Source: Paenibacillus fonticola DSM 21315 (GTDB taxonomy: Bacteria; Bacillota; Bacilli; Paenibacillales; Paenibacillaceae). Taken from it: 64,000 nucleotides of DNA. Location: the NCBI RefSeq assembly GCF_000381905.1, contig NZ_KB907254.1, positions 106,854 through 170,853 on the forward strand, written 5' to 3'. Under the pieces are notes generated by a model. That model had not been told where the DNA came from and made no database searches. It worked only from the letters and a program-made list of their open reading frames with translations. Positions 18,920 to 26,947 of this stretch are shown in pieces (position 1 is the first letter of the stretch; each line of letters starts with the position of its first letter). Position numbers and translations under genes: made by a program.

Positions 18920-19258
18920 TCAATTCAAGTCCAGCAAGCCTTCTACGCTTCTGTTCAATTCCCTCCATTCCGTGCATAGCTGCCGGTACACCTCAGTGCC
19001 GAACTCGCTCCGGCGGTAATATTTCCGCGGCCGACTCTCCGTTGTATCCCATTCACTGTCCAGCAACCCCTGCTTCTCCAGTCTTCTTAGCAAAGGATAC
19101 AGCGTGCCGGGGTCAATGAACATGCCCTTCTCTTCCAATATCATCACTAGCGAATATCCGTACTGGGGGTCTGACAGTTGGCTGAGCACGCCGATAATGA
19201 TCGTTCCCCGCCGCAGCTCCTGCAGTAATCCATTCACGATCTCTTGAATGTCAGTCAT
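18920..19258 (-). CDS. PadR-family transcriptional regulator
   Basis: This 112-residue winged-helix regulator shows the PadR core LSQLSDPQYGYSLVMILEE, then GTLYPLLRRLEKQGLLDSEW and a basic RPRKYYRR wing. Length is normal for the short PadR group. ATG 19258 has AGGAG before it; the open frame extends upstream to 19294 without support. It is co-transcribed with the HAAS membrane protein and probably represses this two-gene operon until a ligand or the partner relieves it. Confidence 0.88.
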   Translation of the reverse strand: MTDIQEIVNGLLQELRRGTIIIGVLSQLSDPQYGYSLVMILEEKGMFIDPGTLYPLLRRLEKQGLLDSEWDTTESRPRKYYRRSEFGTEVYRQLCTEWRELNRSVEGLLDLN

Positions 19259-19420
19259 CTTATCAACTCCTGCTCTCAATATACTGTATGCCACACACTA
19301 TTGTAAAGTTCATAATATTATTAAATTCAAAATAATATAAAAAAAGGTCTATTGTCATGCTCCGCTGAAAAGTTATAAATTTTGTACATAAAAAAAATGA
19401 GCAAGATCCGGAGATCTTGC

Positions 19421-20350
19421 TCATGCAAGTACATGATTCAATTTGTGGGGATTGAGCAGCAAATATAAATGTTGGATGCGGTTTGATTCGCTTGCCATTT
19501 GGAGGCATAATATGCCCTTCAATTGCCCCTTTTTCACAAAGATTAAATTCACTTCACCATTTACCTCTGTCAACACAGCTTGCCACCCGCGCAATTCCTT
19601 AAACGCTTTGGGCGAAGTCAGCAAAGCCAACACGCGCTTCCGGCTTGTAATCGGAAAAATAGCGGAACGAGTGTGTCCGCCCCCGTCGGTAATCATTACC
19701 GCATCTTCAGAGAGCAGTTCCAGCAGCTCCTCCAGCTGGTATCGCTCAAAAGCGGCAATAAACCGCTCGATCAGCTTCCTTTTACCCTCCTGATCAGGAG
19801 CGGGATGGCCGTCAATCCTTATCTCCTCCGAATTGAGGCTCTGCTTGGCCCGGCTGCATATTTTGCGGCAATTGCTCTCCGATTTGCCCAGCATCTCCGA
19901 TATCGCAGGATAATCATACTGGAACACTTCCCGAAGAAGATAGACCGCCCGCTCCATCGGAGTGAGCCGCTCCAGCATGACCAAATAGGCATACGAAATG
20001 ACGTCTTGCCGCTCCAGCGTCCGCTCGGGAGAATCGTAATCAGCAACGAGAGGTTCGGGGAGCCATTCTCCGACGTATACTTCCCTTTGCTTGCGCGCCG
20101 ATTTCAATACGTTCAGACTGCGATTCGTAATCCCTTTTGCCAAATAGGCTTTTACATCGCGGATTTCTGTCATATCCTTGGATTGCATCTCCGCAAACCA
20201 GTCCTGCACGACATCCTCGGCATCCGTTATCACACCCAGCATCCGATAGGCGATGGAAAAAGCATAACCCCGGTAGTTCCGATACAGAGCGCCGATATCC
20301 ATATCAGCCTGTCCGTTCTGAGCCTCCTTATTTCCCAATGGCGCCGACAA
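19421..20350 (-). CDS. ECF41-type RNA polymerase sigma factor with SnoaL-like C-terminal extension
   Basis: This 309-residue protein has sigma-70 region 2 (YRMLGVITDAEDVVQDWF), region 4 (LTPMERAVYLLREVFQYDY then SESNCRKICSRAKQSL) and a C-terminal SnoaL-like domain. Both hallmarks of ECF41 tails are present: DGGG (MITDGGGHTR) and an NPxKL motif near the end (NPHKL). In ECF41 proteins this tail modulates activity in place of an anti-sigma factor. The longest frame starts at 20368, but that TTG lies in the ribosome binding site; TTG 20350 follows GGAGGAGG at good spacing. The gene follows its usual partner, a carboxymuconolactone-decarboxylase-like gene, after an intervening terminator. Confidence 0.9.
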   Translation of the reverse strand: MSAPLGNKEAQNGQADMDIGALYRNYRGYAFSIAYRMLGVITDAEDVVQDWFAEMQSKDMTEIRDVKAYLAKGITNRSLNVLKSARKQREVYVGEWLPEPLVADYDSPERTLERQDVISYAYLVMLERLTPMERAVYLLREVFQYDYPAISEMLGKSESNCRKICSRAKQSLNSEEIRIDGHPAPDQEGKRKLIERFIAAFERYQLEELLELLSEDAVMITDGGGHTRSAIFPITSRKRVLALLTSPKAFKELRGWQAVLTEVNGEVNLIFVKKGQLKGILCLQMASESNRIQHLYLLLNPHKLNHVLA

Positions 20351-20373
20351 GCGGCTCACCTCCTCCAAATGCC

Positions 20374-20395
20374 AAAAAGAAGCCGGGACGGCTTC
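20374..20395 (-). terminator. Terminator-like hairpin inside the ECF41 operon
   Basis: Read on the minus strand, GAAGCCG-TCC-CGGCTTC is followed by a run of five T. It sits between the carboxymuconolactone-decarboxylase-like gene and the sigma gene, just before the sigma gene's ribosome binding site. Confidence 0.75.
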
Positions 20396-20431
20396 CTTTC
20401 GGGATCTCCTCTTCTTTTTTATATTACCATT

Positions 20432-20884
20432 TTATGACTCGAAACAACCGGGGTAAAGTCCTGATGAAATAGCCAGGCGATTCCAGCTGTTAATCGTATT
20501 TATGGCTATCAATAAATCTACGTATTCGCTCTCGGTAAAATGCTGCCTCACCTTCTCATAGACCGGCTGCGGCACTCCTTCCACCGAAATATTCGTCACG
20601 CATTCCGTCAGCTCCAAAGCGGCCCGTTCCTGATCCGTGAACAGGTGGGGAACCTCCCGCCATACGCTGAGCAGCAAAATCCGGTCGGCGTGATCCCCCA
20701 TCGCCATCAAATCTTTAGCATGCATATCCAGACAATAGGCGCATCCATTGATTTGAGACGCACGAAGCTTGATCAGTTCATTCGTGACGGGATCCACGCT
20801 GGACCCCCTCGTGTACTTCTCCAATGCGGACATCGCTTGATACGCTGCCGGGTTGGCTTTCTGAACATTTAACCTTAGACTCAT
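20432..20884 (-). CDS. Carboxymuconolactone decarboxylase/AhpD-like protein, ECF41 partner
   Basis: This 150-residue protein has the AhpD-type redox motif CAYC (Cys48, Cys51) followed by His55, in NGCAYCLDMHAKDL, with helical flanks (LLIAINTINSWNRLA). Family members act as peroxidase/disulfide reductants or decarboxylases. Those adjacent to ECF41 sigma factors are the typical target gene of that sigma factor. It precedes the sigma gene and is preceded by an ECF41-type promoter at 20920-20946. It probably takes part in a thiol- or oxidant-linked stress response; the physiological substrate is unknown. Confidence 0.9.
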   Translation of the reverse strand: MSLRLNVQKANPAAYQAMSALEKYTRGSSVDPVTNELIKLRASQINGCAYCLDMHAKDLMAMGDHADRILLLSVWREVPHLFTDQERAALELTECVTNISVEGVPQPVYEKVRQHFTESEYVDLLIAINTINSWNRLAISSGLYPGCFES

Positions 20885-20919
20885 TCGTCCATCTCTCCCT
20901 CATCATGTGATATAAGGTA

Positions 20920-20946
20920 GACAAATGAGCCTCCGATTTTGTGACA
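20920..20946 (-). promoter_or_regulatory. Candidate ECF41 promoter
   Basis: On the minus strand, TGTCACA (20946-20940) is followed after 16 bases by TGTC (20923-20920), close to the ECF41 consensus TGTCACA-N16-CGTC. It lies about 36 bp upstream of the carboxymuconolactone-decarboxylase-like gene, so the sigma factor probably drives its own operon. Confidence 0.75.
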
Positions 20947-20965
20947 CCCTCTCCCCTTCCTTGAA

Positions 20966-20994
20966 TTGACTCCTTCCTGAGGAGCCGCTACTAT
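20966..20994 (+). promoter_or_regulatory. SigA-type promoter for the DUF423 gene
   Basis: TTGACT (20966-20971) and TACTAT (20989-20994) are separated by 17 bases and lie 22 bp before the gene's start codon. Confidence 0.6.
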
Positions 20995-21016
20995 TTGGAA
21001 TGGAGGTGTTGTATCG

Positions 21017-21379
21017 ATGACGACATTATTGCTGCTCGGAGCGGGCATGATGTTCCTGGCCGTTGCTTTAGGGGCGTTCGGAGCCCATGCACTGAAGAGG
21101 AAGCTGTCCGAGGAAATGATGAAAATTTATCAAACCGGAATCCAGTACCATATCGCTCATGCCCTCGGCTTGCTGTTACTAGGATTAATATCTGCGCAGG
21201 TTGAGGCAGTCTCTCTTGTTATTTGGGCCGGCTGGCTTTTAACGGCTGGAATTTTTCTGTTCTCGGGCAGCTTATACGCGCTTAGCTTAACCGGCGTCCG
21301 CAAGCTTGGAGCGATTACGCCGCTGGGCGGTGTCGCTTTCTTGGCAGGGTGGGTGCTGTTGATCGTGGCGGTCATTTAA
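21017..21379 (+). CDS. DUF423-family small membrane protein (YwdK-like)
   Basis: This 120-residue protein has four predicted membrane helices. The conserved DUF423 pattern GAFGAHALKRKLSEE and TGIQYHIAHALGLLL is followed by FSGSLYALSLTGVR and ITPLGGVAFLAGW. The family is widespread but its function is unknown. GGAGGT precedes ATG 21017. It is divergent from the ECF41 operon and convergent with the glycosyltransferase gene. Confidence 0.88.
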   Translation: MTTLLLLGAGMMFLAVALGAFGAHALKRKLSEEMMKIYQTGIQYHIAHALGLLLLGLISAQVEAVSLVIWAGWLLTAGIFLFSGSLYALSLTGVRKLGAITPLGGVAFLAGWVLLIVAVI

Positions 21380-21416
21380 GGAGCGCCCTTGCGCCAGGCT
21401 TCCGGTACAAGACCGG

Positions 21417-22712
21417 CTAATCAAACCGCTGCGTCTTGTACCATTTGTTTTCCCGATGTGTAATTTTGTCCATGAACAAATTGTAGGATGCCCGGACTGA
21501 AATGACGAGGAATAGCTGCGCATACGTAAAATACGTCAGACAGGACAAGATGAAATTGCGGATATTGCTCTGCCCAATATCGCTGGCTAGGGCTAAATTA
21601 ATTTGCAGCACATACAAGTAATACATCAGTCCCCAGGCAATGATCAGAAATATATAGACATCGCCATCAAACTGAAAAGGGGACGATATTTCCGGCTTGA
21701 ATAAAGCAATGATCCAATAAACAATGTTAGCGACAATGATCAGGTCCGAGATGACAATCGTAACGAGAAACCAGAAATAGCTCGCGGCAAAATTAAGCAC
21801 ATGAAGCTTGATACGCCAGCTGGATGGTTTGAACAAATGGTGGATGTTGTCCAGCACGACCTGATAATTACCCTTCGCCCAGCGTTCGCGCTGCTTCATA
21901 TATACGCTCAGCTCCTCGGGTTCCTGCTGATAGGCCTCCGCCTGCGAGGCCAGGGCAATCAACTGCCCCCGCGTTAGGATTTCAAATGAAACAGCCGTAT
22001 CCTCGGTGAGTGCCTTTTCGTCCCATCCGCCAATATCTTTGATAAGCGAGGTTTTAATAATAAAATTCGTCCCCGGGATCGTCCCTATTTTAAACAGCTC
22101 CCACATCCCGGTATGAAGAACGCGCTGCATCGTCACCAGTTCCAGGTTAATACACCGGGAGAGGAAGTTTTGTCCGCGATTGCGGGCTTTGTTACGGCCG
22201 AATACCGCGCCATACCGCTCAGGCTCCTCCATCGCTTTTTGCACCAAAAACAGCAAAGCGTTCTGCTCCGGGGCGGCATCCGCATCAAAAATGCAAATCC
22301 ATTCCCCCCTAGCGAGCTTCATTGCATCGTTCAAAGCGCCGGATTTTCCGCCGGTCCCGGTGCGCTCCATAATGAAGAAATCCCGGTGCTCATATTGAGG
22401 CTGAGCCTTAAGCGCCTGCAATCTCGCGGCCGTACCGTCCGTACAATTATCCGCTACGACGATGAACTGGATTTTCTCCGCGGGATAGTTCAAATGCAGT
22501 ACATGCCTTGCCGTAGCTACGATGACTACCTCTTCGTTGTGCGCCGGAACGATGACCGTCACGGTAGGAAAATCGGCCATATTATCCGGCAGCACCAGCG
22601 GCGTTCTGCTCTGTCTCATGACAAAGCGGATGGCGCCGATCATAATGACGATCGATTGAAGCACAGCGATCCAGATGCTAACCATACATGCAATCAACAA
22701 GAAATCAGCCAC
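21417..22712 (-). CDS. Membrane glycosyltransferase family 2, processive type (YdaM-like)
   Basis: This 431-residue synthase has an N-terminal membrane helix, a GT2 catalytic domain and three to four C-terminal helices. Catalytic motifs of processive synthases are present: VIVPAHNEE, ADNCTDGT, FDADAAPE, TEDTAVSFE and the QxxRW motif (QRERWAKGN). It probably polymerises a sugar and exports the chain as exopolysaccharide. GTG 22712 overlaps the stop of a 50-residue membrane protein, and the upstream genes encode a c-di-GMP-receptor-like protein and a GH8 hydrolase. The set resembles the B. subtilis yda exopolysaccharide genes. The sugar made is unknown. Confidence 0.88.
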   Translation of the reverse strand: MADFLLIACMVSIWIAVLQSIVIMIGAIRFVMRQSRTPLVLPDNMADFPTVTVIVPAHNEEVVIVATARHVLHLNYPAEKIQFIVVADNCTDGTAARLQALKAQPQYEHRDFFIMERTGTGGKSGALNDAMKLARGEWICIFDADAAPEQNALLFLVQKAMEEPERYGAVFGRNKARNRGQNFLSRCINLELVTMQRVLHTGMWELFKIGTIPGTNFIIKTSLIKDIGGWDEKALTEDTAVSFEILTRGQLIALASQAEAYQQEPEELSVYMKQRERWAKGNYQVVLDNIHHLFKPSSWRIKLHVLNFAASYFWFLVTIVISDLIIVANIVYWIIALFKPEISSPFQFDGDVYIFLIIAWGLMYYLYVLQINLALASDIGQSNIRNFILSCLTYFTYAQLFLVISVRASYNLFMDKITHRENKWYKTQRFD

Positions 22713-22857
22713 TGAACTTCCCCCGATCGTACTTTTTATTTACCCTGGCGCGGAAAACAAGGGTGGCAATCGTCAAAATGACAACCATAATTGCAAAAAT
22801 AATACTGACTCCTATAGATAGCGGAATGAACCAGTTAATATATGTCTTCGCAAGCAC
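22705..22857 (-). CDS. 50-residue single-span membrane protein of the exopolysaccharide operon
   Basis: This small frame starts with GTG at 22857 after purine-rich Shine-Dalgarno-like sequence. It ends in TGA at 22707-22705, overlapping the glycosyltransferase start by 8 bases. It encodes a short polar start (LAKTYINWF), one long hydrophobic segment (about residues 10-35) and a basic tail (RARVNKKYDRGKFSG). The overlap and the membrane-protein character in exactly this frame support a real gene. It may be an accessory subunit of the synthase. I recognise no family; it would be missed by length cut-offs. Confidence 0.65.
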   Translation of the reverse strand: MLAKTYINWFIPLSIGVSIIFAIMVVILTIATLVFRARVNKKYDRGKFSG

Positions 22858-22918
22858 GGACCTCCCCACCTCCCTCCCGCAATATCAATGCTTGTAATAG
22901 GCGTGATAGAATACGATA

Positions 22919-23791
22919 TTAAATATACTCTCCGATCAGATCCGTCTCCGTATGTCTTTCCAGCGCAGCAATTACCGCTTCTATATCCGCATACTTGCTG
23001 AATTGCTCCTTTTGGAACACGACTGCCCCGGCGCGGATGACCAGTTTGAGCGGCTGCCCCTTTTTATCGAGAAAGTGAATATCCATCAAGGCCTGCTTAA
23101 TCCTGTCCGTCAGCGCCTGCAAAAACTCATGATTTGCCATCGGACACAAAATAATGAACCGCCCTTTATCGATAAAAAACTTATAGTCCTCGTAGCGTAT
23201 CTGCTGCTGAATCGTACGCGACAGCTCCAGCAGCAGCTGAGCATACCGCTCTGATCCCAGTGATTCCTGCACGAGCGGCAGGAAATCGATTTTGAACATG
23301 GCCATACAAAAGCCGTAAGTGTCTGAATACCGTTTAGCCAAATTGGACTGTTTGATTACGATCTCAGCCAGCGCCTCCTTGTTGCTGAGCGTCGTATCGA
23401 GGTCGATCTGCGGGTCCCGCTGCTGGAGCTCTTGCAATCGGTCCATCATAATCTTGCTGCGAATGAGCGTTGATTTGATAACAGCGGCGAAGACAACATT
23501 GGCTGGAATCAGTAAAATCCAGGCAAAAGCCAACACATTCATTTGCGCATATGTAGCCAGCCATACAAAATAACTGACAAGAAAAACAAACACACCGACA
23601 ACAGTAAACCCTAACGGAATCAGCAGCCCTATAACAAGGGCGGCCAATGCTGCGGCGCTGAGAATAAATTCCGTCCCTGTATAGCTCTGTTCCATGTAGA
23701 CGTTAAGGTAGATGAAAAACTGCTGAACAATGGCGAGAAATATAAGGATGTAATAACCCCATGCCATTCGATGCGTTGGTATTCTGCTCAT
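22919..23791 (-). CDS. Membrane protein with degenerate GGDEF domain, probable c-di-GMP receptor (YdaK-like)
   Basis: This 290-residue protein has about four membrane helices (residues 10-105) and a cytoplasmic GGDEF-family domain. The active-site signature is replaced by DKGRF (residues 208-212), so diguanylate cyclase activity is unlikely. The inhibitory-site motif RxxD is retained as RYED at 199-202, nine residues before the lost signature position, exactly where it sits in active enzymes. This suggests binding of c-di-GMP to control the adjacent glycosyltransferase. ATG 23791 follows AAGGAAGG at a spacing of 6. The hydrolase gene ends about 200 bp upstream. Confidence 0.86.
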   Translation of the reverse strand: MSRIPTHRMAWGYYILIFLAIVQQFFIYLNVYMEQSYTGTEFILSAAALAALVIGLLIPLGFTVVGVFVFLVSYFVWLATYAQMNVLAFAWILLIPANVVFAAVIKSTLIRSKIMMDRLQELQQRDPQIDLDTTLSNKEALAEIVIKQSNLAKRYSDTYGFCMAMFKIDFLPLVQESLGSERYAQLLLELSRTIQQQIRYEDYKFFIDKGRFIILCPMANHEFLQALTDRIKQALMDIHFLDKKGQPLKLVIRAGAVVFQKEQFSKYADIEAVIAALERHTETDLIGEYI

Positions 23792-23994
23792 AATCAACCT
23801 TCCTTGTTAAACGTTATCGGTCCATAGGGTCAAACACAGCCATGGATATATAAAAAACAGGCATTCCCCATATAACAGCTCATATGAGGAAATACCATGG
23901 GTTAATTTTTACTATTGAAGAAACAAATCTATTCACCCCAAGTAATATCATTGTAAAATGGAATACTATACAAATTCTAAACAAGGTTCCTAAA

Positions 23995-25098
23995 TCAGGA
24001 ATTTTTCAGCGCTGTTTCGGCGAGTAAAGGGAAAACATTGTCGAAAAAGTGGGTATTCTTATTAAAGACATACCCGCCGGAATAGGAATTATCCCTATTT
24101 CTAAGAGAAATCATATGCTTGTGCAGCTGTTTCGCAAATTCCTTATCCCCGCATTCCAAGGCAAGCAGTATCGCAAGCCCATACACGGAGGGAGATTCAT
24201 AAGCGACTTCTGCTTTACGGGTCGCCCGGGTATACCGCCCCTTTAGCTTTTTGTGCTGCTGGAACTCCCTTTTTAGAAACGAAATGAGCGGCGCGGGCTC
24301 CCTCCCCATCTCGGCAAGGTGGATGCCTACGATCAGCTGATCGATCAGGTTAACGCTATCGTCAAACGAATATTTCAAACGCTTTACATCAAATGTTTTT
24401 GGATAAAAAATGCCATCGCTCGGCATTTTCGCGAGCATCTGCTGATATTGCTCATAGGTTCCCGAATCAATAAGCTGATGATCCTTCATTAAACCGAGCG
24501 CGGCTGTATCTACATAAACCAGACTCAGCGTGGACGGAGCCTCCGCTCTGGCAAAATCATAAAAATCTACGAAATAGCCGTTGTTCTGGACATGCATCTG
24601 TAAGACATCTGATATTTCCCGCGCTGTAATCAAGTACTTGTCCTGCTTCCACAGCTTGGAGGCCTCCAGCAAGCTGCCGATGATCCGGAAATCGTCGCCA
24701 AGCGCATTGGTGTTTACTTTAATTTGGCCATTCGGGTCCAGCTTCCAGGCAACATATTTCTGCTCCGTTAAGAAGTGATCGAGCAATATTTGATAGCTGA
24801 CGTCAAACAAAGCCTGATCCTGCCTCATGATCGCATATTGCATCCACAGCCCCAGCGACTCGGACAACGCCTCACGACCGGCCACAAGGTCCGGATTGGA
24901 AGAGGTTCCAGACTGCAAATAAGTAGCCAAGGTTCCGTTCGGATTCGTCATATGCTTCCTTACAAACTGCTCGGTAGGTGAGCTTTCGTTATTCAAAGCC
25001 GCCTCCTTGGAATATACGCTGATTGCCGTAGTAAGCCCCATACTGACGATTGTCAGGATAATCAGCAAATTTTTGAAGCTATAGAGCCGTATTGGCAT
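23995..25098 (-). CDS. Glycoside hydrolase family 8-like protein, membrane-anchored or secreted (YdaJ-like)
   Basis: This protein of about 367 residues has an N-terminal hydrophobic segment (LLIILTIVSMGLTTAIS) that serves as signal peptide or anchor. A GH8-like alpha-barrel follows, with ESLGLWMQYAI holding the usual early acidic residue, NALGDDFRIIGSL and YESPSVYGLAI. GH8 members are endoglucanases, chitosanases or EPS-trimming enzymes. In exopolysaccharide operons they trim or release the polymer. Frame is open to 25215, but ATG 25098/25101 directly before the hydrophobic segment is the likelier start. A weak promoter (TTGCAT 25147-25142, TATAGA 25123-25118) lies upstream. Confidence 0.8.
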   Translation of the reverse strand: MPIRLYSFKNLLIILTIVSMGLTTAISVYSKEAALNNESSPTEQFVRKHMTNPNGTLATYLQSGTSSNPDLVAGREALSESLGLWMQYAIMRQDQALFDVSYQILLDHFLTEQKYVAWKLDPNGQIKVNTNALGDDFRIIGSLLEASKLWKQDKYLITAREISDVLQMHVQNNGYFVDFYDFARAEAPSTLSLVYVDTAALGLMKDHQLIDSGTYEQYQQMLAKMPSDGIFYPKTFDVKRLKYSFDDSVNLIDQLIVGIHLAEMGREPAPLISFLKREFQQHKKLKGRYTRATRKAEVAYESPSVYGLAILLALECGDKEFAKQLHKHMISLRNRDNSYSGGYVFNKNTHFFDNVFPLLAETALKNS

Positions 25099-25263
25099 CA
25101 TCTTCACCTGTCCTATTTCTATAAATTTTTTACCTGATGTAATGCAAAATTCCTTGAGTTTTATTTCTAAATTGTGGATATGCCGCCTCCATTCTATCCT
25201 ATATTTACTAAACATGCTCTATGTATTTCAGACTAGATTAGTCCGTCTGAAGGATAAAAAAGG

Positions 25264-25288
25264 AAAAAACTCCCCTTCCTTAGGGGAG
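25264..25288 (-). terminator. Rho-independent terminator
   Basis: On the minus strand, CTCCCC (25288-25283) pairs with GGGGAG (25275-25270) and is followed by six T. It ends the small Sm-like gene and insulates the exopolysaccharide operon. Confidence 0.8.
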
Positions 25289-25306
25289 CAGAATCAGTTA
25301 TTCCTT

Positions 25307-25537
25307 TTAAATTAAGGCAATTGCCAACAAAGTAAACAAGCTTAATGTTAAAATTTGATTTCCATAAAAGCCTGGATAAAAGGCCGAGGTGGTGACGACG
25401 CCTCTAGCATCGGGACGCAAATAGACATTATTGTAGTCTACGCCCACCACTGTTCCGGAATAACGCCGTCCGTCCCGGGTCAGTATGCGGACTCTTCTAT
25501 CTTTACATCGCAAGCAATTATAATAAATCTCACTCAA
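25307..25537 (-). CDS. Small protein with Sm-like strand pattern, function unknown
   Basis: This 76-residue protein has a short Cys-containing start (YYNCLRCKDRR), a beta-rich stretch RVRILTRDGRRYSGTVVGVD that resembles an Sm/LSm-like core, and a hydrophobic C-terminal 18 residues that may insert in the membrane. TTG 25537 sits 9 bases after AAGGAGG; the ATG at 25546 abuts that site and is less likely. Similar short proteins are common in Bacillales, but I know of no defined role. Confidence 0.65.
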   Translation of the reverse strand: MSEIYYNCLRCKDRRVRILTRDGRRYSGTVVGVDYNNVYLRPDARGVVTTSAFYPGFYGNQILTLSLFTLLAIALI

Positions 25538-25657
25538 GATCCTCATCCTCCTTCTTTGATGTTACATATTAGTCTATGAGGAGAATGAGGGACGGTAACG
25601 GCACAGGTCTATAGATAAGGAGACCATTTACTTATAGCACTTACTTATAACCACTTT

Positions 25658-26731
25658 TTATGATATTTTTCTATCCTTCTTAATTTGCTTGCTTCGCAGC
25701 TGGCCACAGGCTGCATCTATATCCGTACCGTGCTCCAGGCGAACGCTGCAGTTGATTTTCTGCTTCTTCATCACATCGTAGAAGGCCAGGATCGACTCCT
25801 TGCGGCTTCTCTGGTACTGGCCGTGTTCATCGACCGGGTTATAGGGAATGAGATTGACCGTAACCCCGCTTCGGCGGTCGCCGATCAGCTCAGCAAGCTC
25901 CTGCGCATGTTCTGTGCCGTCGTTTACGTCTCTAAGCAAAATGTATTCCAAAGTAACCTTGCGGTTCGATTTCGCCAAATAGTAGTCTGTAGCCTCCATC
26001 AACTGCTCGATCGGGATAGCCCGGTTGATCTTCATGATGCGCGTCCGCAGTTCATTGTTGGGGGCATGCAGTGAAATCGCCAGGTTAACCTGCAGGTCGG
26101 AGTCGGCAAATTCAATAATTTTGTCCGCAAGGCCGCTTGTCGATACGGTAATGCGCCGCGGCCCGATAGCCAGACCTTTATGGTCCTTCACCGTGCGAAT
26201 AAAGTTGGATACGTTTGTAAAGTTATCAAACGGCTCGCCGATGCCCATAACGACGATATGGCTCACCTGCTCTTCCTGTCCGGCTTGATCCAAATGGAAC
26301 TGTACCTTCATAATTTGTTCCACGATTTCGGCGCTTGTTAAATCCCGGCTCTTCTTCAGCAAGCCGCTCGCGCAGAAGCTGCAGCCGATATTGCAGCCGA
26401 CTTGCGTAGTGACGCAGACGGAGAGACCGAATTTATGGCGCATTAAAACCGTCTCGATCAGATTGCCATCCGCCAGCTTAAAAAGGAACTTGACCGTCCC
26501 GTCCGCCGACTGCTGCTTCACCTGCTCCGTCAGCGTCTCCATCACGAAATGCTCTTCAAGCAGCGCAAGAACCTCCGGTTTAATGTCATTCATATCCGCG
26601 AAACTGTGTACCCGCTTGCGGTAAAGCCAATCCCATACCTGGAGTGCGCGCGATTTTCTATGCCCACGCTCCTCCAGCCAGGCAATGAGCTGATTTAGCG
26701 TAAATCCATAAATGGATGATGTGTTCATCAT
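25658..26731 (-). CDS. rlmN: 23S rRNA (adenine-2503-C2) methyltransferase, RlmN family
   Basis: This 357-residue radical-SAM enzyme methylates A2503 of 23S rRNA and, in some bacteria, A37 of tRNA. The iron-sulfur cluster cysteines are Cys113, Cys117 and Cys120 (GCNIGCSFC). GIGEPFDN and the C-terminal [17 protein letters not shown], which carries the methyl-accepting cysteine, are also visible. ATG 26731 follows AGAGGATAA; open frame further upstream is unsupported. The related Cfr subfamily adds a C8 methyl and gives antibiotic resistance; the motifs here look like RlmN, but alignment would be needed to exclude a Cfr-like paralogue. Confidence 0.87.
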   Translation of the reverse strand: MMNTSSIYGFTLNQLIAWLEERGHRKSRALQVWDWLYRKRVHSFADMNDIKPEVLALLEEHFVMETLTEQVKQQSADGTVKFLFKLADGNLIETVLMRHKFGLSVCVTTQVGCNIGCSFCASGLLKKSRDLTSAEIVEQIMKVQFHLDQAGQEEQVSHIVVMGIGEPFDNFTNVSNFIRTVKDHKGLAIGPRRITVSTSGLADKIIEFADSDLQVNLAISLHAPNNELRTRIMKINRAIPIEQLMEATDYYLAKSNRKVTLEYILLRDVNDGTEHAQELAELIGDRRSGVTVNLIPYNPVDEHGQYQRSRKESILAFYDVMKKQKINCSVRLEHGTDIDAACGQLRSKQIKKDRKIS

Positions 26732-26947
26732 ATTTATCCTCTTTTCAGAACTTAAAATTCTGTTTATTATTGTCCCAAATCTTTTTTGTGAATACAAGGC
26801 CATATTACTGAGAAATAGTTCCGCAAGTGTAACTTTGTAACCTTTATAACGTCTACATCATTGAATAGACGGCGCTGCAATCATCAGAAACCGCGTATAA
26901 ATCAACCCGCCCATAAATTACCGGGCAGAAACGGAGTTGTTGCGTTT

